Positions 45,383-54,539 are shown, counted from the stretch's first letter. The stretch is 64,000 nucleotides of DNA from an uncultured Paracoccaceae bacterium (GCA_947495795.1 CANMAI010000007.1:124001-188000), one strand, 5' to 3'. Translations and numbers: made by a program. Notes: a model not told the origin generated them from the sequence alone.

Positions 45383-45729
45383 CCGTTGGGGTCGGAGACG
45401 TAGGAGGTGGTTTGGCCCCAGGGTTCTTCGCGCGGTTTCTGGATGATCTTGGCCCCGGCGGCGGTGGCGCGGTTGAAGGCTGCGAGCACGTCATCGCTCT
45501 CAAAGGCGATCTCGAATGTGGGGGCGGAAGGGTTTGCCTTGGTTGGATTTTTGCCAAGGTTGGTCATCAGTTCGGTGGAGGAGAAGGCGAGTTTGGTGCT
45601 GCCGGTTGCAAGCTCTCCGTAATCGCCGCTTTCGTGGAGAAAGGCTGTTTGCGTGCCGAAGGCGGTGTTGAAAAAGGTGAGCGTGGCGGGAACGTCGGCC
45701 ACGTAGAGGATAGTGTATCTGAAAATCAT
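45334..45729 (-). CDS. VOC (glyoxalase/bleomycin-resistance fold) protein
   Basis: A 131-residue single-module vicinal-oxygen-chelate protein. It starts FRYTILYVADVPATLTFFNTAFG and ends TTSYVSDPNGYLVEICSPV, with the usual beta-alpha-beta-beta-beta halves and a late Glu metal ligand. Function could be a lyase, dioxygenase-like or binding protein. Its 3' end is antisense to the AraC gene. Confidence 0.85.
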   Translation of the reverse strand: MIFRYTILYVADVPATLTFFNTAFGTQTAFLHESGDYGELATGSTKLAFSSTELMTNLGKNPTKANPSAPTFEIAFESDDVLAAFNRATAAGAKIIQKPREEPWGQTTSYVSDPNGYLVEICSPVAPPNPD

Positions 45730-45901
45730 GGAATGCCTCCGGGCTTTTCCAGCAGATTACGCGGGGCGCAGGCGCGGGTATTGAACAATTGCGACAGGCA
45801 GTTCGGCTGGAACCTTTTGCGGTGCCGTACCTTTCTGTTTGTGATCCTCAAAATCTCCGCTCAGAGTGGGGTTAGGCCACAGGAACAGGAAACCAACGAA
45901 A

Positions 45902-46564
45902 ATGGCATCAAAACCCCGCACCTTCTGCGTGATCGGTCTTGGCAATTTCGGCAGTACCGTGGCCACTGAGCTGCACCGGTTCGGCAATCATGTGATCGGC
46001 GCGGATCTGAGTGACACGCTGGTGAGCCACCACGCTGACCAACTGAACCAGACGATGATACTGGATGCGCGGGACGATATGGCGCTGAAAGAGGCGGGAA
46101 TTGCCGATTGTGATGTGGCGCTTGTTTCCATCGGGGAGGATATGGAGAGCAGCATTCTGGCCGCCATAAACCTCAAGATGATCGGGGTGCCGATTGTGTG
46201 GGCGAAGGCCATTTCCAGGACGCATCACCGGATACTGACCAAGCTGGGCGTGGACAGGGTTATCCACCCGGAGGTGGAGGTGGGCCAGCATATCGCGCAG
46301 GTGCTGCACAACCCGATGGTGCGTGACTACGTGAGCCTCGGCAACGGCTTTCACGTGGTGAATTTCCGGGTGCCCGAAAGCTTCGAGGGCAAGACGATCA
46401 CGGAGGTGCCGAATGTGCAGAAATTCGAGTTGCGCTGTATCGGCGTGATGCGCGGCACTGAGTTTCTTGGGCAGGATGGCACGGATTGCGAATTTCAGCC
46501 CGATGATCTGTTGCTGCTTCTGGGCCAGCGTAAGAACCTGCGCGATTTCGCGTCGAGCCTTTGA
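45902..46564 (+). CDS. Potassium uptake regulatory subunit (KtrA/TrkA type)
   Basis: A 220-residue cytoplasmic RCK protein. The Rossmann motif CVIGLGNFGSTVATELHRFGN binds nucleotide, DARDDMALKEAGIADCDVALV follows, and a TrkA_C domain forms the C-terminus (GKTITEVPNVQKFELRCIGV). It gates the membrane subunit encoded next. Single-RCK length fits KtrA rather than the two-RCK TrkA. The TGA overlaps the TTG start of the partner. Confidence 0.9.
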   Translation: MASKPRTFCVIGLGNFGSTVATELHRFGNHVIGADLSDTLVSHHADQLNQTMILDARDDMALKEAGIADCDVALVSIGEDMESSILAAINLKMIGVPIVWAKAISRTHHRILTKLGVDRVIHPEVEVGQHIAQVLHNPMVRDYVSLGNGFHVVNFRVPESFEGKTITEVPNVQKFELRCIGVMRGTEFLGQDGTDCEFQPDDLLLLLGQRKNLRDFASSL

Positions 46565-47913
46565 GGCGGGCGCTTCGCACGAAAACGGTCGGAGGGCGCT
46601 CTGCCCTGCAACTGGCACCGCCAGCGGTGCTGGCGCTGATCTATCTGATTTGCATCATTCTTGGCGGGTTCATCCTCTGGCTGCCTTTTTCCAACACCGG
46701 TGAGGTGACGCTGCTTGATGCGCTGTTCACCTCGGTTTCCGCTGTGACGGTGACGGGGCTTGTGGTGGTGGATACGGGCAGCGCCTTCACGGTGATCGGG
46801 CAGGGGATAATTGCGGTTCTGATCCAGCTGGGTGGGCTGGGGCTGATGACGTTTGCTGTGCTGGTGCTTTCGGCACTCGGCATTCCGGTGGGCCTGCCGC
46901 AGCGGATGATATTGCGGGAGGATCTGAACCAGACCACGATCAGCAACCTTACGGTTCTGGTGCGCGTGATCATTGTGGTGGCGCTGTGCTGCGAAGTGGT
47001 GGGGGCAGCTGTTCTTGCCTTCGTGTTCGTGCCTGAATTTGGCTGGAGCGCGGGGCTCTGGCATTCGGTTTTCCACTCCGTTTCGGCGTTCAACAATGCG
47101 GGTTTCGCGCTGTTTCCCGATAGCCTTTCGCAATGGGTGGACAGCCCGCTGATCAATATCTCCGTGCCGCTGATGTTCATCCTCGGCGGGTTGGGTTTCG
47201 TCGTTGTGGGCGACATCTACCAGAAGCGGCGCTGGCATCAGCTGACGCTGCACAGCAAGCTGATGCTGGTGGGCACGGCAGCGCTGATCCTGTGGGGGTG
47301 GGTTACTTTTGCCGCGCTGGAATGGAACAATCCGGGCACTTTGGGTGGGCTGAAGGATACTGGCACACGGCTTTGGGCGAGCTGGTTTCAGGCCGTGACG
47401 CCCCGGACGGCAGGGTTCAACACGCTGGATACCGGCGCGATGCACGAGAGCACGACGCTGATGACGATGGCGCTGATGGTGGTGGGGGGCGGCAGCACGT
47501 CTACCGCTGGCGGGATAAAGGTGACGACGATGATCGTGCTGTTGCTCGCCACCGTGGCCTTTTTCCGGCGGCAGAAGAACCTTCACGCGTTCGGGCGGAG
47601 CCTTGGGCTGGATGAGGTGATGAAGGTGATGGCGCTGACGACCGTAAGCATCCTGATCGTGCTGACGGGCATCTTCTTTCTGTTGATCGGGCGGGATGGT
47701 GCGTTTCTGGACATAGCGTTCGAGGTGACATCGGCCTTCGGGACCGTCGGGCTTTCGCGCGGATTTACGGGTGAGCTTGGCCCGATTGGTCAGGTGCTGA
47801 TCATGGTCGTGATGTTTCTCGGCCGGGTCGGTCCGCTGACGGTTGGCTTCTTCCTCGCCACCCGGTCGGTGCCGCGTGTTCGGTACCCGGCAGGGCAGAT
47901 CTATCTGGGTTAG
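46561..47913 (+). CDS. Potassium uptake membrane subunit (KtrB/TrkH type)
   Basis: A 450-residue K+ translocating protein with four pore-loop repeats. Selectivity-filter-like stretches are SAVTVTGLVVVD, SAFNNAGFALF, TPRTAGFNTLD and SAFGTVGLSRG. No ATG is suitable, and the TTG at 46561, inside the stop of the preceding gene, gives the right N-terminus (ALIYLICIILGGFILWLPF). Length matches KtrB more than TrkH. Together the pair makes a Na+- or H+-coupled K+ uptake system useful in osmotic change. Confidence 0.9.
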   Translation: MRRALRTKTVGGRSALQLAPPAVLALIYLICIILGGFILWLPFSNTGEVTLLDALFTSVSAVTVTGLVVVDTGSAFTVIGQGIIAVLIQLGGLGLMTFAVLVLSALGIPVGLPQRMILREDLNQTTISNLTVLVRVIIVVALCCEVVGAAVLAFVFVPEFGWSAGLWHSVFHSVSAFNNAGFALFPDSLSQWVDSPLINISVPLMFILGGLGFVVVGDIYQKRRWHQLTLHSKLMLVGTAALILWGWVTFAALEWNNPGTLGGLKDTGTRLWASWFQAVTPRTAGFNTLDTGAMHESTTLMTMALMVVGGGSTSTAGGIKVTTMIVLLLATVAFFRRQKNLHAFGRSLGLDEVMKVMALTTVSILIVLTGIFFLLIGRDGAFLDIAFEVTSAFGTVGLSRGFTGELGPIGQVLIMVVMFLGRVGPLTVGFFLATRSVPRVRYPAGQIYLG

Positions 47914-47920
47914 TGTGGTG

Positions 47921-48204
47921 TGAGAGCGCTGCTCTCAATCGGCAAGGCCCTGTTTGCGCCGGGCTCCGGGACAGGGCGCGAAGCGCTGCTGAGCCACGCC
48001 CGACCCCGCCCGTGGGAGGGGGCTTGCAACGTTTTGATCAGCAAAGACGTGGGAGAAGATCGTGACATAAACCAAGGACAGCATGCGTTGCGCATGCCCC
48101 CTGAGGGCCGGACGTGGCCTGCCCTTCGTGTCGGTGCAGGAGAAAGGAAGGTGGCGGAGGGATGCCTGATGATGGTCTGGAGCCTCGGGCATCCATCCCT
48201 TTTT
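47921..48204. repeat. Hairpin-rich intergenic region after the potassium transporter
   Basis: No gene is seen in the 289-bp gap. Four inverted repeats follow one another: TGAGAGC/GCTCTCA (47921-47937), GCCCTGT/ACAGGGC (47947-47977), GCATGCG/CGCATGC (48081-48097) and GGATGCC/GGCATCC (48160-48194). The last is followed by a run of five T (48200-48204), giving a plausible terminator for the rightward operon; it reaches into the end of the convergent SRPBCC gene. Confidence 0.6.
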
Positions 48205-48667
48205 ACGCCATTGCAGCCGCCTTCATCATCTCGCCCAAGCTGTCCAATGAGGCTGTCCAGCCGCCTTCCGCCTCCACCTCGAGGGTGGACCCGTCGACGC
48301 CTGATGTCTGTATGGTGACAGTCAGATGCGCGCCGCTGCCGTTTGCTGCGAATTCGGCGGTGATGAGGCTGGCACCGAGGAATTTCCCCTCGGATTCAAT
48401 TGCTTCGCTATAAAGTATGCGCCGATTCTCGACGATGTCGATATAGTGTGAGTGAACGCTGGCGATTGTCGTGCCATCCATGATGCAGTGGCTGATATCG
48501 CCTTTGCCAACCGCGAATTCGGCCCGCTCCTGTTGGAGCGTTATGTCGGGCGCAGGTGAACCCCATTGGCGGCGCTCCTCGGGGTCAGCCCATGCTGCGA
48601 AGACACGCTCCGCACTTACGGGATATTGGCGTTCAAGGGTGATGGTGCTGTGCTTGGCGGTTGGCAT
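48203..48667 (-). CDS. SRPBCC/AHSA1-type protein
   Basis: A 154-residue START-like protein: STITLERQYPVSAERVFAAWADPEERRQW at the start and a long C-terminal helix (SLDSLGEMMKAAA), as in AHSA1/YndB proteins. Such genes are commonly paired with ArsR-type regulators as here. Its ATG shares a base with the TAA of the regulator, so both are made together. The ligand is unknown. Confidence 0.85.
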   Translation of the reverse strand: MPTAKHSTITLERQYPVSAERVFAAWADPEERRQWGSPAPDITLQQERAEFAVGKGDISHCIMDGTTIASVHSHYIDIVENRRILYSEAIESEGKFLGASLITAEFAANGSGAHLTVTIQTSGVDGSTLEVEAEGGWTASLDSLGEMMKAAAMA

Positions 48668-48999
48668 TACGTGTCCTTTCCATCCGTTCTGGCGAGATAT
48701 GCGCCGAGATTGTCGAGCCGGTTTTCCCAGAGCGCGCGTTGGTTCGTGAACCATTTTTCTGCGATCTGGAGCGTTTGGGGGTTGGCCGTGCAGATGCGGG
48801 TGCGGCCGGTCTTGCGGGTTGTGATCAGTTCCGCCCCCTCCAGCACCGAGAGGTGCTTGAGGAAAGTGGGGAGGGCCATCTGATAGGGGGCTGCGAGGCT
48901 TTTGACGGGGGCGTCGCCTTCCAGCAGCCGGGCCAGAACCGCGCGGCGGGTTGGATCGGCGAGGGCGTGGAAAACGGTGTTGAGATTTTGGTTAGTCAT
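48667..48999 (-). CDS. ArsR-type winged-helix regulator
   Basis: A 110-residue regulator with the core VFHALADPTRRAVLARLLEGDAPVKSLA and recognition region FLKHLSVLEGAELITTRKTGR. It lacks the metal-binding Cys motifs of metal-sensing ArsR proteins and belongs to the SRPBCC-linked group. GTTAGTC-containing dyads at 48991-49008 and 49033-49060 are likely autoregulatory sites. Confidence 0.88.
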   Translation of the reverse strand: MTNQNLNTVFHALADPTRRAVLARLLEGDAPVKSLAAPYQMALPTFLKHLSVLEGAELITTRKTGRTRICTANPQTLQIAEKWFTNQRALWENRLDNLGAYLARTDGKDT

Positions 49000-49060
49000 G
49001 TGGCTAACTAACTTGATGGCCGCTATCTGTCAAGAAAGTTAGTCAAACGACTAGCTTTCT
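48991..49060. promoter_or_regulatory. Repeated GTTAGTC dyads upstream of the ArsR gene
   Basis: GTTAG (48991-48995) with CTAAC (49004-49008) spans the start codon, and the stronger AGAAAGTTAGTC (49033-49044) and GACTAGCTTTCT (49049-49060) form 12-base arms with one mismatched pair, overlapping the lacI stop codon. Shared GTTAGTC half-sites suggest ArsR binding; the second could also end lacI transcription, though no T-run follows. Confidence 0.55.
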
Positions 49061-50061
49061 GGCTGATGCAGGATCTGCAGATCGCCGGCGGGCGTGCCCC
49101 CGAGGATTTTGAGGATTGATGCGGCCATTTCCCGGCCTGCGAGGTAGAGATCCTCGCTGATCACCATGATCTCTGGCCGGAAGACCTGAAGGAGATCGAG
49201 GGGTTCCTTGGCCGCGACGTCGATATCATGGCCGACACGAAGGCCCGCTTCTTCTATCGCGCTGACGGCAGAGAGGGCGCTGATGACGGTGGAGCAGATG
49301 AGGCCATCAGGGCGGTGGCGGGAGGCGAGGGCGCGGGTGACCTCTGCCGTGATCTTGCGGCGTGGATCCTCGCTGTTGATATCGCGAAGGGGGATTTCCA
49401 TGAGATCGGCGGCATCGAGAGTCTCGCGAAACCCTTCCATCATGTGATGCGCGTAGGCGTAGTTCATCGGTGGCGGGATGATGGCGATGCGCTTGCGGCC
49501 CTTGGCGATGAGGCTTTGCGTGGCGAGGCGGGCGAAGGTCTTGTTGTCGAAATCCACCGTTGCGCTGGGCGTGGGCAGATCGGGGCGGCCATGGGTGACG
49601 AAGGGGATGCCCTGTTCCTGCAGATAGGCGGCACGTTCGTCCTGTGGCTCAATTCCGGAGAGGATGATGCCGTCGGCAGAGCCGGTTTCGACGACATAGC
49701 GCACGGGATCGATGTCCCGCTCCTCTGTGTTGGAGGGGGTGACGATCAGGTGATAGGGCGTGCCGGAAAGGCCCTGGGACAGCCCCTGAATGAGGTGCGT
49801 GGTTGTGCCCAGAACCTCGCGCTGCATGTTCAGAATGAAGCTGATCACATGTGTCTTGCCCGTGCGCAGCCGCACGCCCGCGCGGTTGGGGCGGTAGCCG
49901 ATCTCTTCCGCCACGGCGCGGACGCGGGCCTTGGTTCTGCTGCCGATATCGGGCGCATCGTGAAGCGCACGCGAGACGGTGGTGACGCCGAGGCCTGTCA
50001 TATAGGCGATGGTTTTGAGCGTGGGGCGCGGTTTTTTCTGCGGTTGGTCTGGTTGGGCCAT
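49051..50061 (-). CDS. LacI family repressor of the mannoside locus
   Basis: A 336-residue regulator with an N-terminal LacI helix-turn-helix (PTLKTIAYMTGLGVTTVSRALHDAPDIG, hinge RPNRAGVRLRTGKT) and a periplasmic-binding-protein-like sugar-sensing domain. It is divergent from the ABC transporter and GH2 operon. An almost perfect LacI operator lies at 50099-50120, 38 bp upstream of its start, so it probably represses both itself and the operon until a sugar binds. Confidence 0.93.
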   Translation of the reverse strand: MAQPDQPQKKPRPTLKTIAYMTGLGVTTVSRALHDAPDIGSRTKARVRAVAEEIGYRPNRAGVRLRTGKTHVISFILNMQREVLGTTTHLIQGLSQGLSGTPYHLIVTPSNTEERDIDPVRYVVETGSADGIILSGIEPQDERAAYLQEQGIPFVTHGRPDLPTPSATVDFDNKTFARLATQSLIAKGRKRIAIIPPPMNYAYAHHMMEGFRETLDAADLMEIPLRDINSEDPRRKITAEVTRALASRHRPDGLICSTVISALSAVSAIEEAGLRVGHDIDVAAKEPLDLLQVFRPEIMVISEDLYLAGREMAASILKILGGTPAGDLQILHQPES

Positions 50062-50098
50062 GGTGTGATTCGGTTTGTTGCTTTAGTGATATACTACA

Positions 50099-50120
50099 AA
50101 AACTGAAACGTTACAGTTTT
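50099..50120. promoter_or_regulatory. LacI-type operator
   Basis: A 22-bp palindrome with arms AAAACTG and CAGTTTT around the central AACGTT; only the two bases flanking the centre break symmetry. The AACGTT centre is the classic LacI/GalR core. A second AAACGTTT lies at 50338-50345, next to the ribosome site of the binding-protein gene. The rest of the AT-rich 301-bp gap (50062-50362) holds no gene. Confidence 0.8.
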
Positions 50121-50362
50121 CTTGTCGTTTCTGGATTTGGGCGAATTGTACTGGGTCGGTGGATGTGGCATATGCCGGCCAGATTTTGAAGCCATTCAAT
50201 GTTTCTTTAATAAAATCAATAGTTAGGATGTTTTTTAGTCGTTCTTCCAAATCGCTTTGAAGTTTCAAGTGATCAAAATCGGCGCTCGAATTCCTTTGCA
50301 AAAAAATTTCAATTGGCTTCAATCTATAACGATATAGAAACGTTTTTGGGAGGATTTGAACG

Positions 50363-51607
50363 ATGGAGATGACGTTTGCTCGGGTCGGCTGGGCGGCTGG
50401 CGTTCTTTCCGCAACGGCGCTCTGCACTGCGGCGATGGCAACAGAGCTGGAGGTAACGCATTGGTGGACCTCCGGTGGTGAGGCAGCGGCGGTGGCGGAG
50501 TTTGCAAAGGCATTCGATGCGGGGGGTGACACCTGGGTGGATGGCGCCATCGCGGGATCTGGCGGCGTGGCGCGACCGGTGATCGTGAGCCGTATCCTCG
50601 GTGGTGATCCGATGGGGGCGACGCAGCTGAACCACGGGCGGCAGGCGGAGGAACTGGTGGAGGCGGGGCTGATGCTGGACCTGACGGATGTGGCAGAGGC
50701 CGAGGGCTGGCGCGACATCGTGAACCCGGTGAGCCTGTTGGACAGTTGTACCGTGGACGGCAAGATTTACTGCGTGCCGGTGAACATTCATTCGTGGCAG
50801 TGGATGTGGCTTTCCCGCAAGGCTTATGAGGAAGCAGGTGTGGATGTGCCGACGAACTGGGATGAGTTCGTGGCGGCGGCCCCGGCGCTGGAGGAAAAGG
50901 GTATCGTTCCCTTGGCGATGGGCCAGCAGGCCTGGCAGACAGCGGGTGCATTCAGCGTGCTGAATGTGGGACTTGGCGGCGAAGAGCTTTGGAAGAAGGT
51001 GAATGTCGAGAAGGATGCGGACGCGGCGGCCGGGCCGGAGATGGCGCGGATTTTCGAGGCCTTCGGCAATGCGCGGAGCCTCGCAGCGGGTTCCACCGTG
51101 CAGGATTGGAATCAGGCAACCAATATGGTGATCACCGGCAAGGCGGGTGGCCAGATCATGGGCGACTGGGCGCAGGGGGAATTCTCTCTGGCGGGATCCA
51201 AAGCGGGCGTGGATTACGAATGCCTGCCGGGGCTGGGCATCAAGGAAGTGATCTCCACTGGCGGAGATGCCTTCTACTTCCCCAAGCAGGATGATGCGGA
51301 GATCGAGGCTGCGCAGAAGCGCATGGCCTCCATGATGCTATCCAGGGAAGTGCAGGTTGCGTTCAACCTTGCCAAGGGCAGCCTGCCTGTGCGGGGGGAC
51401 ATCGATCTTTCTGCGGCGAATGATTGCATGAAGAAGGGTCTCGAAATTCTGGCCAAGGGGAACATCCTGATTTCAGGCGATCAGGTGCTTTCGGCCGATA
51501 CGCAGGGGCAGGTGGAAGATCTGATGGTGGAGTTCTGGAACGATACCTCGATCACGCCGGCCGATGCGCAGGCACGCTACGCCAGCATCATCGCGGACGC
51601 CGACTAG
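50363..51607 (+). CDS. Sugar ABC transporter substrate-binding protein
   Basis: A 414-residue periplasmic binding protein (SBP family 1). The signal peptide ends SATALCTAAMA and the mature protein starts TELEVTHWWTSGGEAAAVAEF, typical of oligosaccharide binders. LPGLGIKEVISTGGDAFYFPK lies in the C-terminal lobe. GGGAGG precedes ATG 50363. By context it should bind a beta-mannoside or mannose oligomer. Confidence 0.92.
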   Translation: MEMTFARVGWAAGVLSATALCTAAMATELEVTHWWTSGGEAAAVAEFAKAFDAGGDTWVDGAIAGSGGVARPVIVSRILGGDPMGATQLNHGRQAEELVEAGLMLDLTDVAEAEGWRDIVNPVSLLDSCTVDGKIYCVPVNIHSWQWMWLSRKAYEEAGVDVPTNWDEFVAAAPALEEKGIVPLAMGQQAWQTAGAFSVLNVGLGGEELWKKVNVEKDADAAAGPEMARIFEAFGNARSLAAGSTVQDWNQATNMVITGKAGGQIMGDWAQGEFSLAGSKAGVDYECLPGLGIKEVISTGGDAFYFPKQDDAEIEAAQKRMASMMLSREVQVAFNLAKGSLPVRGDIDLSAANDCMKKGLEILAKGNILISGDQVLSADTQGQVEDLMVEFWNDTSITPADAQARYASIIADAD

Positions 51608-51625
51608 GCATTTCGCGGTGGTTTG

Positions 51626-51655
51626 CCCCGCTGTCGCCCCCCCTCGGCAGCGGGG
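51626..51655 (+). promoter_or_regulatory. Stem-loop between binding-protein and permease genes
   Basis: CCCCGCTG (51626-51633) pairs with CAGCGGGG (51648-51655). GC-rich hairpins at this point of sugar ABC operons usually stabilise the binding-protein mRNA or partly stop transcription, giving more binding protein than permease. There is no long T-run. Confidence 0.65.
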
Positions 51656-51682
51656 TGCCTTTCTTGAGCAGGAGAGTGTTTG

Positions 51683-52576
51683 ATGGCGCGATCCAATAGG
51701 CCACCGAAGCTTTTGCGCAATCTGAGTGCCAAGATTGCAGCGATCCCGATGATTGCCACGGCCATCGTGATCTTCGTGGGCTGTACGGCCTGGACGGTCG
51801 CGCATTCCTTTACCGGTTCGCGGCTGTTGCCTAAGCTGAACTGGGTTGGCACCAAGCAGTATGATCGGCTTTGGGATGCCAATCGCTGGCTGCAATCGGT
51901 TGAGAATATCGTGATTTATGGGGTGTGCAGCCTGATCTTCTCTCTGGTGATCGGGTTTCTGCTGGCGGCTTTGCTGGATCAGAAGATCCGGTTCGAGAAC
52001 ACGTTTCGCACGATCTTTTTGTATCCGTTTGCCCTGAGTTTCATCGTAACGGGGCTGGTGTGGCAATGGGTGCTGAACCCGGAATTCGGGATCGAGAAAA
52101 TCGTGCAGGGCTGGGGATTTGAAGGCTTTGCCTTCGCGCCGCTACAGAACCAGGACTGGGTAATTTATGGTGTGCTGATCGCGGGGCTCTGGCAGGGAAC
52201 GGGTTTCGTGATGTGCCTGATGCTGGCGGGCTTGCGCGGCATTGATGAGGATATCTGGAAGGCCGCGCGGGTGGACGGGATACCGATGTGGAAGACTTAC
52301 ATTTTCATCGTCATCCCCATGATGAAAGGCGTGCTGATCACCGCGCTGGTGATCATCGCGGCCGGGATCGTGAAGGTATATGATCTGGTGGTGGCGCAGA
52401 CGGGCGGCGGGCCGGGTATAGCGTCTGAGGTGCCGGCCAAATATGTCTATGACTACATGTTCAAGAACCAGAATCTTGGGCAGGGCTTTGCCGCCTCTAC
52501 CGTGATGCTGCTGACGGTGCTGATCATCCTGATCCCGTGGGCGTATCTGGAGTTCGGGAGGCGGAAACGTGGGTGA
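51683..52576 (+). CDS. Sugar ABC transporter permease (MalF/UgpA type)
   Basis: A 297-residue permease with about six membrane helices (first at AIPMIATAIVIFVGCTAWTV) and the EAA loop DEDIWKAARVDGIPMWKTYIFIVIPM. AGGAGAG precedes ATG 51683. It pairs with the next permease. Co-directional with the whole mannoside operon. Confidence 0.93.
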   Translation: MARSNRPPKLLRNLSAKIAAIPMIATAIVIFVGCTAWTVAHSFTGSRLLPKLNWVGTKQYDRLWDANRWLQSVENIVIYGVCSLIFSLVIGFLLAALLDQKIRFENTFRTIFLYPFALSFIVTGLVWQWVLNPEFGIEKIVQGWGFEGFAFAPLQNQDWVIYGVLIAGLWQGTGFVMCLMLAGLRGIDEDIWKAARVDGIPMWKTYIFIVIPMMKGVLITALVIIAAGIVKVYDLVVAQTGGGPGIASEVPAKYVYDYMFKNQNLGQGFAASTVMLLTVLIILIPWAYLEFGRRKRG

Positions 52577-53474
52577 GCTTGCACCGGGCACGATGACGGG
52601 GCCGCGTGGGCCGAAGCCGCGAAAGCGCCTTTCTGCCCGAAATATCATGCTGTACGGCACGCTGATCGTCGCGGCACTTTACTACCTTTTGCCGCTTTAT
52701 GTGATGGTGGTGACATCGCTTAAGGGGATGCCGGAAATCCGGTTAGGCAATGTGTTTGCGCCGCCTCTGGAGATTACGTTCGAGCCCTGGGTGAAGGCTT
52801 GGAGTTCGGCTTGTACGGGGCTGACATGTGAGGGCCTGAGTTCGGGGTTCTGGAACTCTGTGCAAATCCTCATCCCGTCCGTGGTGGTGAGTATCGCGAT
52901 TGCTTCGGTGAACGGCTACGCGCTGGCGAACTGGAAGTTCAGGGGATCGGAGATGTTCTTCACGATCCTCTTGTTCGGGGCGTTCATTCCTTATCAGGTG
53001 ATGATCTATCCGATTGTGATCATCCTGCGGGAGTTGGGGCTGTTTTCCTCGCTCGGCGGCCTTGTGCTTGTGCATACGATCTTCGGGATGCCGATTTTGA
53101 CGCTGTTGTTTCGCAACTATTTCGCCTCGCTGCCCGAGGAGCTTTTCAAGGCGGCGCGTGTGGATGGTGCGGGTTTCTGGGGCATCTTCTTCAAGGTGAT
53201 GATGCCGATGAGCCTGCCTATTTTCGTGGTGGCGATCATCCTGCAGGTGACGGGGATCTGGAATGATTTCCTGTTCGGGGTGATCTATGCAGGCACGCAG
53301 AATTACCCGATGACGGTGCAGCTGAACAACATCGTCAACTCCGTGCAGGGAGTGAAGGAGTACAACGTAAATATGGCGGCGACGATCCTGACGGGGCTGG
53401 TGCCGTTGGTTGTCTATTTCGTCTCCGGGAAGCTGTTTGTGCGCGGCATCGCCGCTGGTGCGGTGAAGGGGTAG
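52569..53474 (+). CDS. Sugar ABC transporter permease (MalG/UgpE type)
   Basis: A 301-residue permease with six helices (first at MLYGTLIVAALYYLLPLYVMVV) and the EAA loop PEELFKAARVDGAGFWGIFFKVMMPM. The GTG at 52569 has GGAGG upstream and overlaps the previous stop by 8 bp; an ATG at 52593 is the alternative. It completes the transmembrane channel. Confidence 0.93.
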   Translation: MGELAPGTMTGPRGPKPRKRLSARNIMLYGTLIVAALYYLLPLYVMVVTSLKGMPEIRLGNVFAPPLEITFEPWVKAWSSACTGLTCEGLSSGFWNSVQILIPSVVVSIAIASVNGYALANWKFRGSEMFFTILLFGAFIPYQVMIYPIVIILRELGLFSSLGGLVLVHTIFGMPILTLLFRNYFASLPEELFKAARVDGAGFWGIFFKVMMPMSLPIFVVAIILQVTGIWNDFLFGVIYAGTQNYPMTVQLNNIVNSVQGVKEYNVNMAATILTGLVPLVVYFVSGKLFVRGIAAGAVKG

Positions 53475-53477
53475 GGC

Positions 53478-54539
53478 ATGCCGAGCATTGAGGTGAAGAA
53501 CCTTTCCCTGAGCTTTGGTGCGGTGAACGTGCTGAATGCCATGAATATCGAGGTGGAGGACGGCGAGTTTCTGGTGCTGCTCGGGCCCTCGGGTTGTGGG
53601 AAATCCACGCTCCTGAACTGCCTTGCAGGGCTTCTGGATGTGTCCGACGGGCAGGTCTGGATCAAGGGCCGGAATGTCACGTGGGAGGAGCCGAAGGATC
53701 GGGGGATCGGGATGGTCTTTCAGTCCTACGCGCTTTATCCGCAGATGTCTGTGCGGGGGAATTTGAGCTTTGGGCTGAAAAATGCGCGGCTGGGCAAGGC
53801 CGAGATCGAGAGCCGGATCGCGCGGGCGGCCGAGATCCTGCAGATTGAGCCTTTGCTGGATCGCAAGCCCGGCGCGCTTTCGGGCGGGCAGCGCCAGCGG
53901 GTGGCCATAGGGCGGGCGTTGGTGCGGGATGTGGATGTATTTCTGTTTGATGAGCCGCTTTCGAATTTGGATGCGAAGCTGCGGAGCGAGCTTCGGGTGG
54001 AGATCAAGCGGTTGCACCAGAAGCTGCGCAACACAATGGTGTATGTGACGCATGACCAGATCGAGGCTTTGACCCTGGCCGACAGGATCGCGGTGATGCG
54101 GGGCGGGATTATCCAACAGCTTGATAACCCCAAAACGATCTATAACAAGCCCGCGAACCTCTTTGTGGCGGGATTTATCGGCTCTCCCGCGATGAGCATG
54201 CTGGAGGGGGTTGGTGCAGAGGGTGGTGTGCAGATTGGCGATTTGCATGTGCCGCTGGCGGGCTATGACGGCGGGCAGGTCTTGCAGGGGCAGAAGGTTG
54301 TGCTCGGCGTGCGGCCAGAGCATGTGGAAGTGGGGCCGGAGGGTGCGGGCCTGCCTGCGATCGTGGATATCGACGAGCCGATGGGATCCGACAGCCTGTT
54401 GTGGCTGACGATGGCGGGGCAGCAGATTTCCGTGCGGATAGGGGCGGACGTCAGATTCACACCGGGTCAGGCCGTTGGGCTGCGTTTCGATATCGCGAAA
54501 TCCTCCGTCTTTGATGTTGAGAGCGAGGAGCGGATTTGA
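53478..54539 (+). CDS. Sugar ABC transporter ATPase (UgpC/MsmX/MalK type)
   Basis: A 353-residue ATPase: Walker A LLGPSGCGKSTLLNC, Q-loop FQSYALYPQMSV, signature LSGGQRQRVAIGRALV, Walker B VFLFDEPLSNLD and switch His in YVTHDQIEAL. The C-terminal TOBE/OB regulatory domain is present (VLGVRPEHVEV). It energises uptake through the two permeases. Its TGA overlaps the TTG start of the GH2 gene. Confidence 0.94.
   Translation: MPSIEVKNLSLSFGAVNVLNAMNIEVEDGEFLVLLGPSGCGKSTLLNCLAGLLDVSDGQVWIKGRNVTWEEPKDRGIGMVFQSYALYPQMSVRGNLSFGLKNARLGKAEIESRIARAAEILQIEPLLDRKPGALSGGQRQRVAIGRALVRDVDVFLFDEPLSNLDAKLRSELRVEIKRLHQKLRNTMVYVTHDQIEALTLADRIAVMRGGIIQQLDNPKTIYNKPANLFVAGFIGSPAMSMLEGVGAEGGVQIGDLHVPLAGYDGGQVLQGQKVVLGVRPEHVEVGPEGAGLPAIVDIDEPMGSDSLLWLTMAGQQISVRIGADVRFTPGQAVGLRFDIAKSSVFDVESEERI

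Noticed and set aside
52743-54323. 526-codon reverse-strand open frame
   Set aside because: Antisense to the permease and ATPase genes of the mannoside operon; no recognisable domain.
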